Shown here piece by piece: positions 11,277-21,015 of a stretch of DNA of 35,372 nt. The notes beneath the pieces are model-generated. The model was given only the letters and a program-made list of their open reading frames with translations, searched no databases and had not been told where the DNA came from. Origin of the DNA: Phoronis australis (taxonomy: Eukaryota; Phoronida; Phoronidae); assembly GCA_002633005.1 (NCBI GenBank), contig NMRA01000027.1:1356215-1391586 (forward strand). The letters are read 5' to 3'. The position numbers and the translations under genes are program-made. How positions within the stretch are numbered: position 1 is the stretch's first letter; the number at the start of each line of letters is the position of its first letter.

Positions 11277-11415
11277 GTTCAGTAGACGCTAGGATCTACG
11301 CTAGGACCTAGCTAAACCGTAATCAAAGTCACATGTTCTCATTTAAAATACACGGCAATATCTCACGTAATCTCCCGAAGTCTTGCTTTTTAGCGAGGTC
11401 CTAGCGTTACTGAAC
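11277..11415. mobile_element. Palindromic MITE, family M1, copy 2, nested in K2
   Basis: Arms GTTCAGTAGACGCTAGG...TAGCTAAA and TTTTAGCGAGGTCCTAGCGTTACTGAAC pair with each other. The core CATTTAAAATACACGGCAAT is shared with copies 1 and 3. It sits in the centre of K2, after the THAP frame, so it inserted later than K2. Confidence 0.72.
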
Positions 11416-11994
11416 GGGAGACAGGACAAGTTTGGCACCCAGTGAAAAGGACAGTTCGTCATCCAATGAACAGATCGGTGAGCCTAAGTTTGATAAGTTT
11501 ATTGTGGACTTGTATTGGGGCTATTTAGAAGGTGCCACGTGTGTGACGAGGGAGTCGCACGGCGGGATGTAAGCAGTTTTGGTGCTCAAGTCACCATCCA
11601 CTGGAAGTGTGTCGCGGGACACTCGGGCAAGTGGGACAGTTCTTCCTCCGTACGTGAGACGATAATGAGTACTTCTCGGTAGGAAGCAACAGCGTGGCAT
11701 GTTGACTGACTCGTAAACAAAAGCAAACGACGACCGAACTTATCACAACCGAGGTAGAACAATGACTCACTCGACTGCTCTCACAGTCAGACTGTATGAA
11801 AAGAAATTGGCGCGAAATTCTTGCCTCCCAAAGCGTCACTTCCGGAGTAGACGACGAGTAATTGATTAAATTACGAAAAGCTGTAAATAAGTGAAAAATA
11901 TGTCTGGGATAATCAACGAACCATATTTTTGCTAAAAATGACATGAAAAAAGGTTGCCTTCGCCTTTAAGGAATGAGTACACGGTTCACTGGCG

Positions 11995-14900
11995 CTACTC
12001 CATAATCCAATCCCTATCGTGCCATGCTGGGGGTTTGCGGTTGCGATGAGAGCAACATAATGTGGTGGCATCCTGCTCAACGGCGTCGGAGCTAAGGACA
12101 TCTTTCTCATCCGAAAGCTGAGGGATATCAGCCGCTGGATCGACTGCTCCGGTATCAAGGATCGCTTCAGGTAGAGGAGGAGTAGTGATCACCTCCGGCA
12201 ATGGAGGGGATGTGAGCGGTACCTCGGGCAGGTAATCCCCCGGGGATCATGCACATGAAGATCGTAGAGGTCGTGGCCAGTAGGGCTGGACATTAGGTCA
12301 TCGTCATCAGAGGCATCCAGCTGATCTGAGGCAAACCACTTAGGATTTGAAGTCGTGGAAGACACAGGGAGGCAGTCTGATACACGTACAGTGTAAGTTT
12401 TGCTGCGGAACTGGGAGCGAGTGAACTTATGCAGCTCACACCATTCATCAGACACGCTTGTGACGAGGTACTTCTCGCGGGCCTTTGTCTTGTCACGATC
12501 AGCCTTTAGGAATACCAGCTGACCAACAACAAGTCGTGCAGGGTTATGAGCGCGACCTCGAGACTTTGACATGGCACTAGGGAGATGGTTGTCAATACGG
12601 GATTGGTGTTGACGGAGGATCACTTCCCTGTCGGCGATGGGCAGTTGACAACCTGTGACTTGATCCCACTGTGTCCACAATTCACGAGAAGACAAACCAT
12701 CGCGGCGGACCCAGGAATTCATATTGGATGTGGCAATGGCGAGAGTAGTAGAGGACACTGGCCCACCCTCTGGAGATAAACGCAAGAGTTCTATGCCCAA
12801 CTTACCAACTGCAGGATTCTTATTGACGTTCTTAACTTGACCAATGTCAAGGTGAATACCACGTGAAAGTAACATCTGGTCATTCTTCAAAGCAACGAAT
12901 CCAGGAGCCGCGTAGACTCGAACAGTTATTCCGTTTTCAGTAAGAGGGCATAATGCAGAACAAAGAATAACTAGAATGTTTCGAAGTTCACCATGAGTCT
13001 CATTTTGGATTAGGGAGGTTAACGTGTATGAAGTGACAGTCTCCCTGATAACGAAGATGAACTGCCGATGACGTCGCATAATATCAGCCGCGAATTACGA
13101 GCTGACAACTTCGGAGGGTGGGGAGGTAGACTGGGTTGGAAATAGGCAGGTATGGTTTTGACAGACTGGCAGACGTGACAGGCAGAAGTGACAGCGTCAA
13201 TGGCCTTATCGATGTCAAGTGCAAAGAAGTAGCGAGTAAAGAGACGCTTTGTTTGGTACTTGGATGGATGGCCAAAGCGTATGTGAATGACTGTGAGCAA
13301 TCCATTCAGAACGGGGCGTGGCACAACGATACGTTCACGTTGGGGTTGGAATGGCTCAGGTGACTTAACAACTAAGACGCCGTCGTTGGCGATTGAGACC
13401 GCATTGAGATAACGCCTGACATCTTTGATTTTGCTTTGCTTACGCGAAGGACGAGTACCGTGAGACAGGTGGGCATGGCTTCGGCGAAGGTCTGGGCATT
13501 TCTGTTGGGTCAACAGCCAAGCTGCGCGGCTTGTGAAGGGCATACGCATGGCGCTCTGAAGAACATCATCAACCGACAAGCTTCGAACGACTGAATCTTC
13601 CAATTCGGCAATGAACTTACATACCTGACAAGAGGAGTCTTGGCAGGATGTTAGGTTTCTGCTGGAGAAGTCGGAGGGGAGGTTCGCTGCACCGGCAATG
13701 TGGTGTAAAGAAACGCCATAACGGCTCAATGTAGATAGAAACGTAGATACTCGAGCGCTAGTGGAGATTTCGCCTCGCATAAGTTTTCCGTAGGCCTGAA
13801 CGCATGGACGACGGTCTGTCAGGACTTGGGTGGGATTAGAGGCGTGGATGATATATGGAGAAAAATGACGGTCTGCTGCACCAATACACAGAGCCTCAAC
13901 TTCGCAGGGTAACCAGACTGTGTGATGTTTACGCAGCTTCGCATTTTAGAAGCCAGCGAGGAGAAGTTTGTCCCCTCTGCGGAGGTACAGGGTGGCACCC
14001 AGGCCACGATGCTTCACAGAACCGTCAGTAACAATGAGCAGATGATCATCTGGTCTAGGCATGAATATCACCTTTGTGTCTTTGAGAGAAGACTAGGACC
14101 TCTTAAAGAATTCCGTGAGATCGTCGGACAATGAGATGCGTTCACGAGACTCGCGTCCAGCCACGACAGCTTCGAGCGAGTCGAGAAGAGGGGCATAGCC
14201 AGGGAGAACACGAATTAGCATCTTAAAAGCCCCAATATATGATCGGAGACCGAACGCAGTTGTGGGAGGCTCAACTGAGGAGAGAGCTGAGACCTTATGA
14301 TCACTGGCCCGTAAGGAACCCTGGGACCATTTCCAACCAAGGACGGTGGTTGACTTAGGGCAGATGACGGTTTTCTTGGCGGACACACGCAAGTTATTTC
14401 GCCGAACAGCCCGGAGGACTAGTCGCCAACGTTGGAGCACCTGGTCAGGTGAGCTTCCACCTACATACAGATCATCTGCGATTTTGGTGACCCAACCTTG
14501 TTGAATGAAATCACCCAGAACTCTGGACATGAGCTTCTCAAGACAAGTCTCTGATCCCGGCATCCCCATTGCAGATCGAGTGTAAACGCGAATGCCTTTA
14601 AATGGCGTAGCGACACCACAATATTTCATAGATGAATGACTGAGAGGAATCTGGTAGAAGGACTGCAAGAGGTCAGATACTATGAGATTTTCCGATGTCG
14701 CGTAGGACACTGTCCACATTGGGCATGAGGGACGGTTGGGACTTACAATAGCGGGCAACGTCTCCAAACGAGGTAACAAGCCGACAACCGCCGCTTGGCT
14801 TTTTGATGAGGAATGAGATGTTGAGATATTCTACATGAACATTCACCTGTTCTGGCTTGGCGAAAACACCAGCTGCCTCGAGCTCATCAAATTGTGTCTG

Positions 14901-15134
14901 AAGTTCAACAAGAGATTCGAGGTTGTATTGGGGAAGTCGGCCTTTCCGTTGAGGAGGGAGAGTGGGTCCAAAATTCACAACAACCTCTATCTTCCCACTA
15001 GCGCCATTGTACCTAGAAACGGCAGGGTTTTGGAAGCGGAACCGCATGTCGCCAGGGAGGAGTAAATCAGGGTCAAGCTTGATGGAATCAGAAAATGGTG
15101 GTCTAGTATGGGGGCCTGGAGGCGGGGTGCTAGT
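11995..15134 (-). pseudogene. Decayed LTR-type retroelement pol (reverse transcriptase, RNase H, integrase)
   Basis: Reading from the gap toward 11995: an RT N-terminal part (14673-15134, with [16 protein letters not shown]), then after a frameshift near 14690 the RT palm (LLQSFYQIPLS, SAMGMPGSETCLEKLMSRVL, catalytic ADD at 14471-14479 in KIADDLYVGG), an RNase H region (VTDGS, WLPCEVEAL, HHIAGAANLPSDF), an integrase zinc finger (H-x4-H...CHVC, about 13160-13310), and, after another shift near 13080, an integrase-core-like stretch with a C-terminal tail ending in KPPAWHDRDWIME. In-frame stops near 14090 and 13947 and at least three frameshifts show it is dead. Related elements are Ty3/gypsy-like retrotransposons of invertebrates; the exact clade is not settled. 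No LTR is visible on either side. Confidence 0.85.
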
Positions 15135-15783
15135 NNNNNNNNNNNNNNNNNNNNNNNNNNNNNNNNNNNNNNNNNNNNNNNNNNNNNNNNNNNNNNNNNN
15201 NNNNNNNNNNNNNNNNNNNNNNNNNNNNNNNNNNNNNNNNNNNNNNNNNNNNNNNNNNNNNNNNNNNNNNNNNNNNNNNNNNNNNNNNNNNNNNNNNNNN
15301 NNNNNNNNNNNNNNNNNNNNNNNNNNNNNNNNNNNNNNNNNNNNNNNNNNNNNNNNNNNNNNNNNNNNNNNNNNNNNNNNNNNNNNNNNNNNNNNNNNNN
15401 NNNNNNNNNNNNNNNNNNNNNNNNNNNNNNNNNNNNNNNNNNNNNNNNNNNNNNNNNNNNNNNNNNNNNNNNNNNNNNNNNNNNNNNNNNNNNNNNNNNN
15501 NNNNNNNNNNNNNNNNNNNNNNNNNNNNNNNNNNNNNNNNNNNNNNNNNNNNNNNNNNNNNNNNNNNNNNNNNNNNNNNNNNNNNNNNNNNNNNNNNNNN
15601 NNNNNNNNNNNNNNNNNNNNNNNNNNNNNNNNNNNNNNNNNNNNNNNNNNNNNNNNNNNNNNNNNNNNNNNNNNNNNNNNNNNNNNNNNNNNNNNNNNNN
15701 NNNNNNNNNNNNNNNNNNNNNNNNNNNNNNNNNNNNNNNNNNNNNNNNNNNNNNNNNNNNNNNNNNNNNNNNNNNNNNNNNNN
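15135..15783. other. Assembly gap (N)
   Basis: 649 undetermined bases. They hide the upstream (gag/protease) side of the retroelement. Long open frames across the Ns are artefacts. Confidence 1.
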
Positions 15784-16070
15784 TACCCATATTTTTCTTT
15801 CATTTTTCCAACCCACCACCCATAATTTTTAATTACGTTGAAATGCAACCACCCATAATATTTTTAAATTATGCTTCAATTATACATGGAAATGTACATG
15901 TTAGGTTTTATTCTCTTTAGATATTTTTGGTCTTCAGTGTTTCTTGAGCCGATAAAACACCAGTTCCCTCCCAGGCAAGGAATAAAACTTCACACTGTCA
16001 TGCTTTTCAGTGAATAGCGATTAATGAACAAGAATGTTTGTATGCGCCCTTTGTGTCATTGCAAATGGCA
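15784..16070. other. Unassigned AT-rich sequence after the gap
   Basis: No gene seen. It contains repeated CACCCATAATTTTT-like strings, also present near 19040-19055, which suggests a shared unclassified repeat. Confidence 0.4.
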
Positions 16071-16079
16071 GATGCTAGG

Positions 16080-16770
16080 GATGACCCTTATTTCAAAATT
16101 CCCACGAGAGGGAGTAATACTTGTATGATCTGTTAAGTACTTAGATGATCGACGGACAAGAACTTGTGTAGCTGTCATGTTAAAAACTAAGTGGCCAAGA
16201 GGGTGATAGAATCAAAACAAAAATTGGCTGCTGTCAGCGTATCCACACATTCCATATATCCAGTTGTGCATAGCGGATTTTGAGATAAACAACCTGTCTT
16301 ATCATAAACTAAAATGATCAATAGGGGGTGCTACAGTAGCCAAATCTGTCCAAAAATTGACCGGTACCGGCGCATCGCCGACATCTATCTCTGTGCCAAA
16401 TGTCATCATGATCCGTTAACCGGTTTCATGATAATCGACGGACAAGCAGTGACTTGAGCAGTCGAAAACTTACAGGGGGTGCCACAGTAATTGAATCGGG
16501 CCAAAAATCGACTGTTGCTGGCACACTCTTGCCATATAACTCTGTATCAAATTTCATTGTGAACCGTTAAGCAGTTTTTGAGATAATCTGTGCACAAGGA
16601 ATGGCTTGTCGAGAATTTTAATGGCCAACATGGGGTATCACGGTATCCAAATCCGTCCGAAAAGCATCTGGTGCTGGCGCATCCCAGTCAAGTATCTCTA
16701 TGCCAAATTTCATCATGATCCGCCAAGCGGACCATGAGATAATTGACGGACAAGAAATTATAACGACAGA
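16080..16770. repeat. Degenerate tandem array, period about 150 bp, about 4 units
   Basis: Recurring landmarks: GGGGGTGCTACAGTAGCCAA (16324), GGGGGTGCCACAGTAATTGA (16476) and TGGGGTATCACGGTATCCAA (16630), and ATAATCGACGGACAAG-like strings at about 16147, 16431, 16582 and 16738. A run of GACC/GACAG/GACG simple repeat follows (16768-16800). No conserved frame. Confidence 0.72.
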
Positions 16771-16999
16771 TGGACCGACCGACCGTCAGACAGACGAATG
16801 GACGGGATGCCCACTATATGAAACCACAAGTTTTTGTGAGTGAAGAAAAATTCCATGGTAGGTCACAACCCATGTCAGATACCAGAAACTTGGTTTTCAA
16901 AGACACCTGTGAGCAATAGCTTACGCATCCACCAGGTGTCTCTGTTTACCAGGTTTCCCTGTAATTTCAATAAGGTTTTTATGCGCCCACATATTTATA

Positions 17000-18550
17000 A
17001 GTGGGTGCACATTGCCGTCATGTCTGTCCGGGCGTTAGGGCGTCCGGCGTACGCGGCTCTATCTCGTAAACCTCTTGCAGGATCTTATTGAAATTTGGCA
17101 GGTGTGTTGCTATGGGGTTGACAACAGAGGGCGACGAATTTTGAACCGACCCGAATACCGCTGTGCCCCCTAGTGGCAATTTTATTTTTGTACGTTTGCA
17201 TCTGTATCTCCAAAGGTCCTCAACCAATGTTCATGAAATTTGGCACATAGGTTTTTATTAATCAGGTGACGCTATCCTTCCGCTTTCGGATCGATTCGAG
17301 GTATTTTACGCCATCTAGTCGCCATGTTTAGGATTTTCGAGTCCGTGTTTAGGCGCACGCCCCTCTGTCAACCAAACCACTCTAAGGATGATTGCGAAAC
17401 TTAGCATGTGTGTTCTTACTATGAAGAGGACGGTTGACGATGATTTTCGGACGACTTCGACTACTGAAGCGCCTCCTAGTGGTAGTTTTGTTTGTTTTTG
17501 CGCCCACGGCTGTATCTCGATCATAAACGTTCTATGGGATTTTTATTAAATGCAGCGTGTTTATATGAAGTCGGACTACATGTGTGCCCCCTTGTGGCAA
17601 TTTTATCTTTTTTACGTTTACCTCTTTATCTTCAAACGTCCTCGATGGGCATCTATTAATAAGGTGACACTATTCTCCCGTTTTCGGATGGATTCGAGGT
17701 ATTTTGCGCCACCTACTGGCCATTTTTACTGTTTTCGAGTCTGCTTTTTGGAGTCCGTCCCTCCATCAGCCAAACCACTCTAAGAATGATTGTGAAAATT
17801 GGCATGTGGGTTCTTACTATAAGGAGGACAACTGACGATGTTTTTTCCGATGACTTCGACTACTGTGGCGCCCCCTAGTGGCAGTTTTGTTTTTGGTTTG
17901 CGCCAAGGCGTAGCTGTTTCTCCTAAGCCCTCTGCAGGATCTTGAGGACTTTCAGACGGCTTCGACTCACGCTGCCTCCTCGCGGCAATTTCATTTTTTC
18001 TGTTTTCCTCTGTTTCTCTGAAGTTCCTTGAGAAATTTTTATGAAATTTGTTAAATAGCTTTCTTTTAAACAAAAGGTGACATTTCCGGTTTCAGACGAA
18101 TTCGACGTATTTTGCTGTTTTCTAGTATATTTTTGGCGTACGCCCTCTGTCAACCAAACCACTCTTAGGATGATTGTAAAAATTGGCATATATATTGTTA
18201 CTGCGAAGATTGGCGATGATTTTCCGGCTTCAATTATTGACTGTGACGCCTCCTAGTGGCATTTTTCGCCCTTAGCTGTATCTCCTAAACCCTCTGCAGA
18301 ATGTTTATTAAATTTAGTAAGTGTATTTAAATGACGTTGACAATGGGAGACGACAACTTTCAGACGGATGCGATGAATGCTTTGTCTCCTAGTGGCAATT
18401 TCATTTTTTTCCGTTTTGCTAAAGTTTCTTGACGGATTTTCATGAAAGGTGGTAAAAAGCTTTGTGTTAAAAAACGGTGAAATTTTTCATTTTGTGATGG
18501 ATTCGAAGTATTTTGCACTATCTAGTGGCCATTTTTATGATAGAAATAAA
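17000..18550. repeat. Degenerate tandem array, period about 400 bp, 3-4 units
   Basis: The motif CTAGTGGCAATTTTATTTTT and variants recur at about 17168, 17473, 17589, 17873, 17974, 18250 and 18387, alternating in two half-units. AACCAAACCACTCTAAGGATGA recurs at about 17370, 17768 and 18150. These spacings give a unit of about 380-420 bp. Reading frames within the array share repeated peptides such as KLPLGG only because the units are related. Confidence 0.75.
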
Positions 18551-18559
18551 CACCCTAGA

Positions 18560-19270
18560 AGCACACCTTTTGCAGTGCATTCATGGGTGCATTTGAACGC
18601 TCCGCGTTGCTCTTGTTTCAATTTCATAAAACCTACGAATCTCAAAGTGTTTCCACGAATGCGTTTAGGCTGCTACATCAAGCGAATATTACAGCTTGTC
18701 TATCTGACTCCTCATCCTTTGTCAAAAATTCGTCAATTTTCTTAACACCAGTTTAGTGTTGCATTAATTTTTTATTCTTATATGATTGTACAACATGTGT
18801 CAAGTTGCCCATGACTTGTGTAATGGCTTTGTGTACATATTGCACACTGTACACTACCAACATGGGCTTGTCTTGATTAAGGAGTGAATTTGTGGTGCGG
18901 TTTGAAGGTCTTTCAGAGGGTATTGAGGTCAGAGTTTGGCTGAAAATACCCACCTGTCAACAGGACAAAAATACCACCCACTTTTAAGGATACACTTAAT
19001 TCAAGAAGAATCATCCTTAAGTTAAATTTTCTTCAAAATACAATCACCCATAATTTTTTATTTCAAATGCCGTCCCCCCTCCCATACGGATTTTCCTGGA
19101 ACAGTCCTAACTTAAAAACAATGGCCCGAAAATTTTCAAATGAAGGTTTTGAACATATCTCACCAGGATGTATGAACACTCATTTTTTAAGATCCGAGTC
19201 GGTGACCCTAGAGTCGACCTTTTGGTGCTCTCTTGGAATGTAAGTTAAGTTGCTTCCATCGTTGGAAATG
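18560..19270. other. Unassigned intergenic sequence
   Basis: No gene supported. Short frames on both strands lack recognisable domains. Confidence 0.45.
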
Positions 19271-19424
19271 GGAACAGCCCACTATTCCGAAGTTTCACTA
19301 CTCCAAAGGTTCACTATTCCGAAGATTCACTACTTCAAACGTTCACTACTCCGAAGGTACCCGGTATCTAAAATTTCGGACTCGGGTGTAATTTGAATAC
19401 TTTTACATGCAAAAATAAACGATG

Positions 19425-19704
19425 TCTCGGTTATTAGATGCAGTGAGTGGACGAACCTATAACGAAAACAATCTCCGGTTATTAAAGCGCTTTGTTTGGA
19501 TTTTATGTGCATGCGAAATTACTGCATGTCTTACAAATGCGGGAAAATGAGTACGTACTTGCATTTTAACCACGATGCATTCAACAAACCCATGTCTATA
19601 TCCCCCGGGCACTAAAGAGCTTTAAATTCGTTGGAGTTCATGCGCATATGAAATTACCCGCATGTCTGAAAAATACGGAAAAATGAGAACGTACTTGCAT
19701 TTTA
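19425..19704. repeat. Direct duplication, about 130-bp unit
   Basis: Two copies (about 19484-19567 and 19613-19704) share TAAAG-GCTTT, a TGCGAAATTAC-like string, GCATGTCT, and end GTACGTACTTGCATTTTA or GAACGTACTTGCATTTTA. They lie between the left 17-bp array and the LTR. Confidence 0.6.
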
Positions 19705-20155
19705 AAATAACATGAATGAGGAATATTATCAAGCACGAATGTCACGTTTCTCCCCGTGTGTGAGTAGGCGCAGGTTGTTACAGACCGGTGCTAATAGCTT
19801 TCGGTTCGACGATTGACTGAAGCCTGGTTTGAGTTAATCCTTTATTAATCCTGACCGTACGTTCGCGTGCCTACTCAAACAAGACGTCCGACGTAATGTC
19901 TGTTGATGCTCCAGCCAATGCTGCGAAGCCTTGCCTTGTGATGAGATACTTCCAGCAACTGTTGCACTCGTTGATTCAATAACCTAGCTGCTGTCTATAT
20001 AGCTGGCTCTCTATTGGCTATCGCTGTAACTGCTGATTTTCTTCACTACAACTCAACTGTAATCTCCTGATTAACTTTCTTGAACTCACCGATTAACTGA
20101 CTTGATCTTCTCTTGAACTGACTTGATCTAACTAACACTAACCCGTGCTTGTGTA

Positions 20156-20162
20156 TTTATAG
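20156..20162 (-). promoter_or_regulatory. TATA box of the LTR
   Basis: The minus strand reads GGCTATAAATACACAAGCAC, a strong TATA context between the HSE cluster and the predicted R region. Confidence 0.6.
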
Positions 20163-20206
20163 CCTAATGCATTGCTCTGGAATGACTTTTCATCAATTCA
20201 AGCACA

Positions 20207-20371
20207 TTCTAGAACTTTCTACCCAACCATTCTACAAACACATACTATTCTCTAGAATATTCCAGCCTGCATTAATCACTGTCATGCTAGAGTCTTCTAG
20301 AAAGTTCCACACTATACTGCAGTAAACAAATTAGACCATCACTGTTCTGACCTCAGTCTTCTAGAAAGTTC
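20207..20371 (-). promoter_or_regulatory. Cluster of heat-shock elements in the LTR U3
   Basis: Three perfect three-unit sites of the form TTCnnGAAnnTTC at 20207-20219 (TTCTAGAACTTTC), 20295-20307 and 20359-20371 (both TTCTAGAAAGTTC), plus a near-match at 20250-20262 (CTCTAGAATATTC). The last two perfect sites lie in a direct repeat of about 63 bp (about 20291-20400). All lie about 45-215 bp upstream of the TATA box on the minus strand. HSF binding is known for this motif; activity here is inferred. Confidence 0.62.
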
Positions 20372-20541
20372 CACACTATTTTGTAGTAAACAAATTACAT
20401 CAGCACTGTACTTAACACAGGGGTCATGCCAACCAAACTGAATAACGAAACAAAACAATACAACTAATAATACTGTCAGACTATATTCTGACAACGAAAC
20501 ATTCATGAAATCCATCATGTCACAGCGCGCGACCGAAAAGT

Positions 20542-20770
20542 TCAGGGCCGCTGCGCCTCAACCCCATCCTCCGGATCCACACGCACGGCCGTAAATGTAG
20601 TTAGTAGGCTATCCTGTTCCTCCCAGTCTTCACGAAGGCACAGAGTTCCATTCAGTCTTCTTAAAATTATACCTGACGTTGGTCGCCGCAGCTGACCCGT
20701 GCCCCAGATGTTGTCCCTGCTTGAACTATGAGTCCCTATAGTTAGATTCAAGAATCGCGTTGGCAGTGAC
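20542..20770 (-). pseudogene. C-terminal coding remnant next to the LTR, unrecognised
   Basis: An open frame ends 18 bp before the LTR U3, reading RDNIWGTGQLRRPTSGIILR, then LNGTLCLREDWEEQDSLLTT and ending EAQRP. There is no ATG start. Its position is what the 3' end of an internal retroelement ORF would have, but I do not recognise the domain. It could also be an unrelated open stretch. Confidence 0.3.
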
Positions 20771-21015
20771 TGGAACTGAGCTCACTTGTAAACAATGTAA
20801 TCAATATTTTAAGAACTAATCAACTTTTGCTCACCCTTTAAATGGTTGTTAATGGACACAAATACAATACTTTATTCATGTCAGTTCCGACTCATTAGCA
20901 GACAATCAAAGTAATGAACTGTCGGAGTTCAGGTTTCGGAATTGTGGACATTCGAAGTAGTGAACTTTCGAAGGTAGCGAACCCTCGGGGTAGTGAACTT
21001 TCGGAATAGTGACAC

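Larger units (their letters stand above)
10529..11965 (+). mobile_element. THAP-encoding DNA transposon with long inverted repeats, Kolobok-like family K2
   Basis: A 1437-bp element bounded by AGGCGAAGGCAACC and its complement, with TTAA on both outer sides (10525-10528 and 11966-11969). The inverted repeats run inward about 320 bp (roughly 10529-10850 against 11640-11965) and remain clearly alignable, with scattered substitutions. The end sequence shares AGGnGAAnGCnACC with K1, so the families are related. A palindromic MITE (11277-11415) is nested inside. No catalytic transposase domain is present. Confidence 0.82.
19776..20524 (-). mobile_element. LTR of a retrotransposon (solo or truncated)
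   Basis: 749 bp. On the minus strand it starts TGTGACATGATGG and ends GGTCTGTAACA, the TG...CA form of an LTR. In order it contains a U3 with heat-shock elements, a TATA box (GGCTATAAATACAC, 20156-20162), then an AATAAA (19841-19846), as expected for U3-R-U5. No matching 5-bp target duplication is seen, and no second LTR is in the window. Confidence 0.65.
19280..21011. mobile_element. Element flanked by inverted arrays of a 17-bp motif
   Basis: The left array (about 19280-19357) repeats GTTCACTACTCCGAAGG-like units about five times. The right array (about 20912-21011) repeats the reverse complement (TTCGAAGTAGTGAACTTTCG and relatives). Such mirrored satellite-like ends suggest a non-autonomous DNA element or two fragments of one. 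The LTR at 19776-20524 sits inside. No transposase seen. Confidence 0.55.

Noticed and set aside
14962-15920. Long open frames across 15135-15783 on both strands
   Set aside because: They are created by the run of Ns; only the pol end at the 15134 side is real.
17018-18189. Minus-strand frames sharing KLPLGG peptides
   Set aside because: The shared peptide comes from the 400-bp tandem repeat units, not from a protein family.
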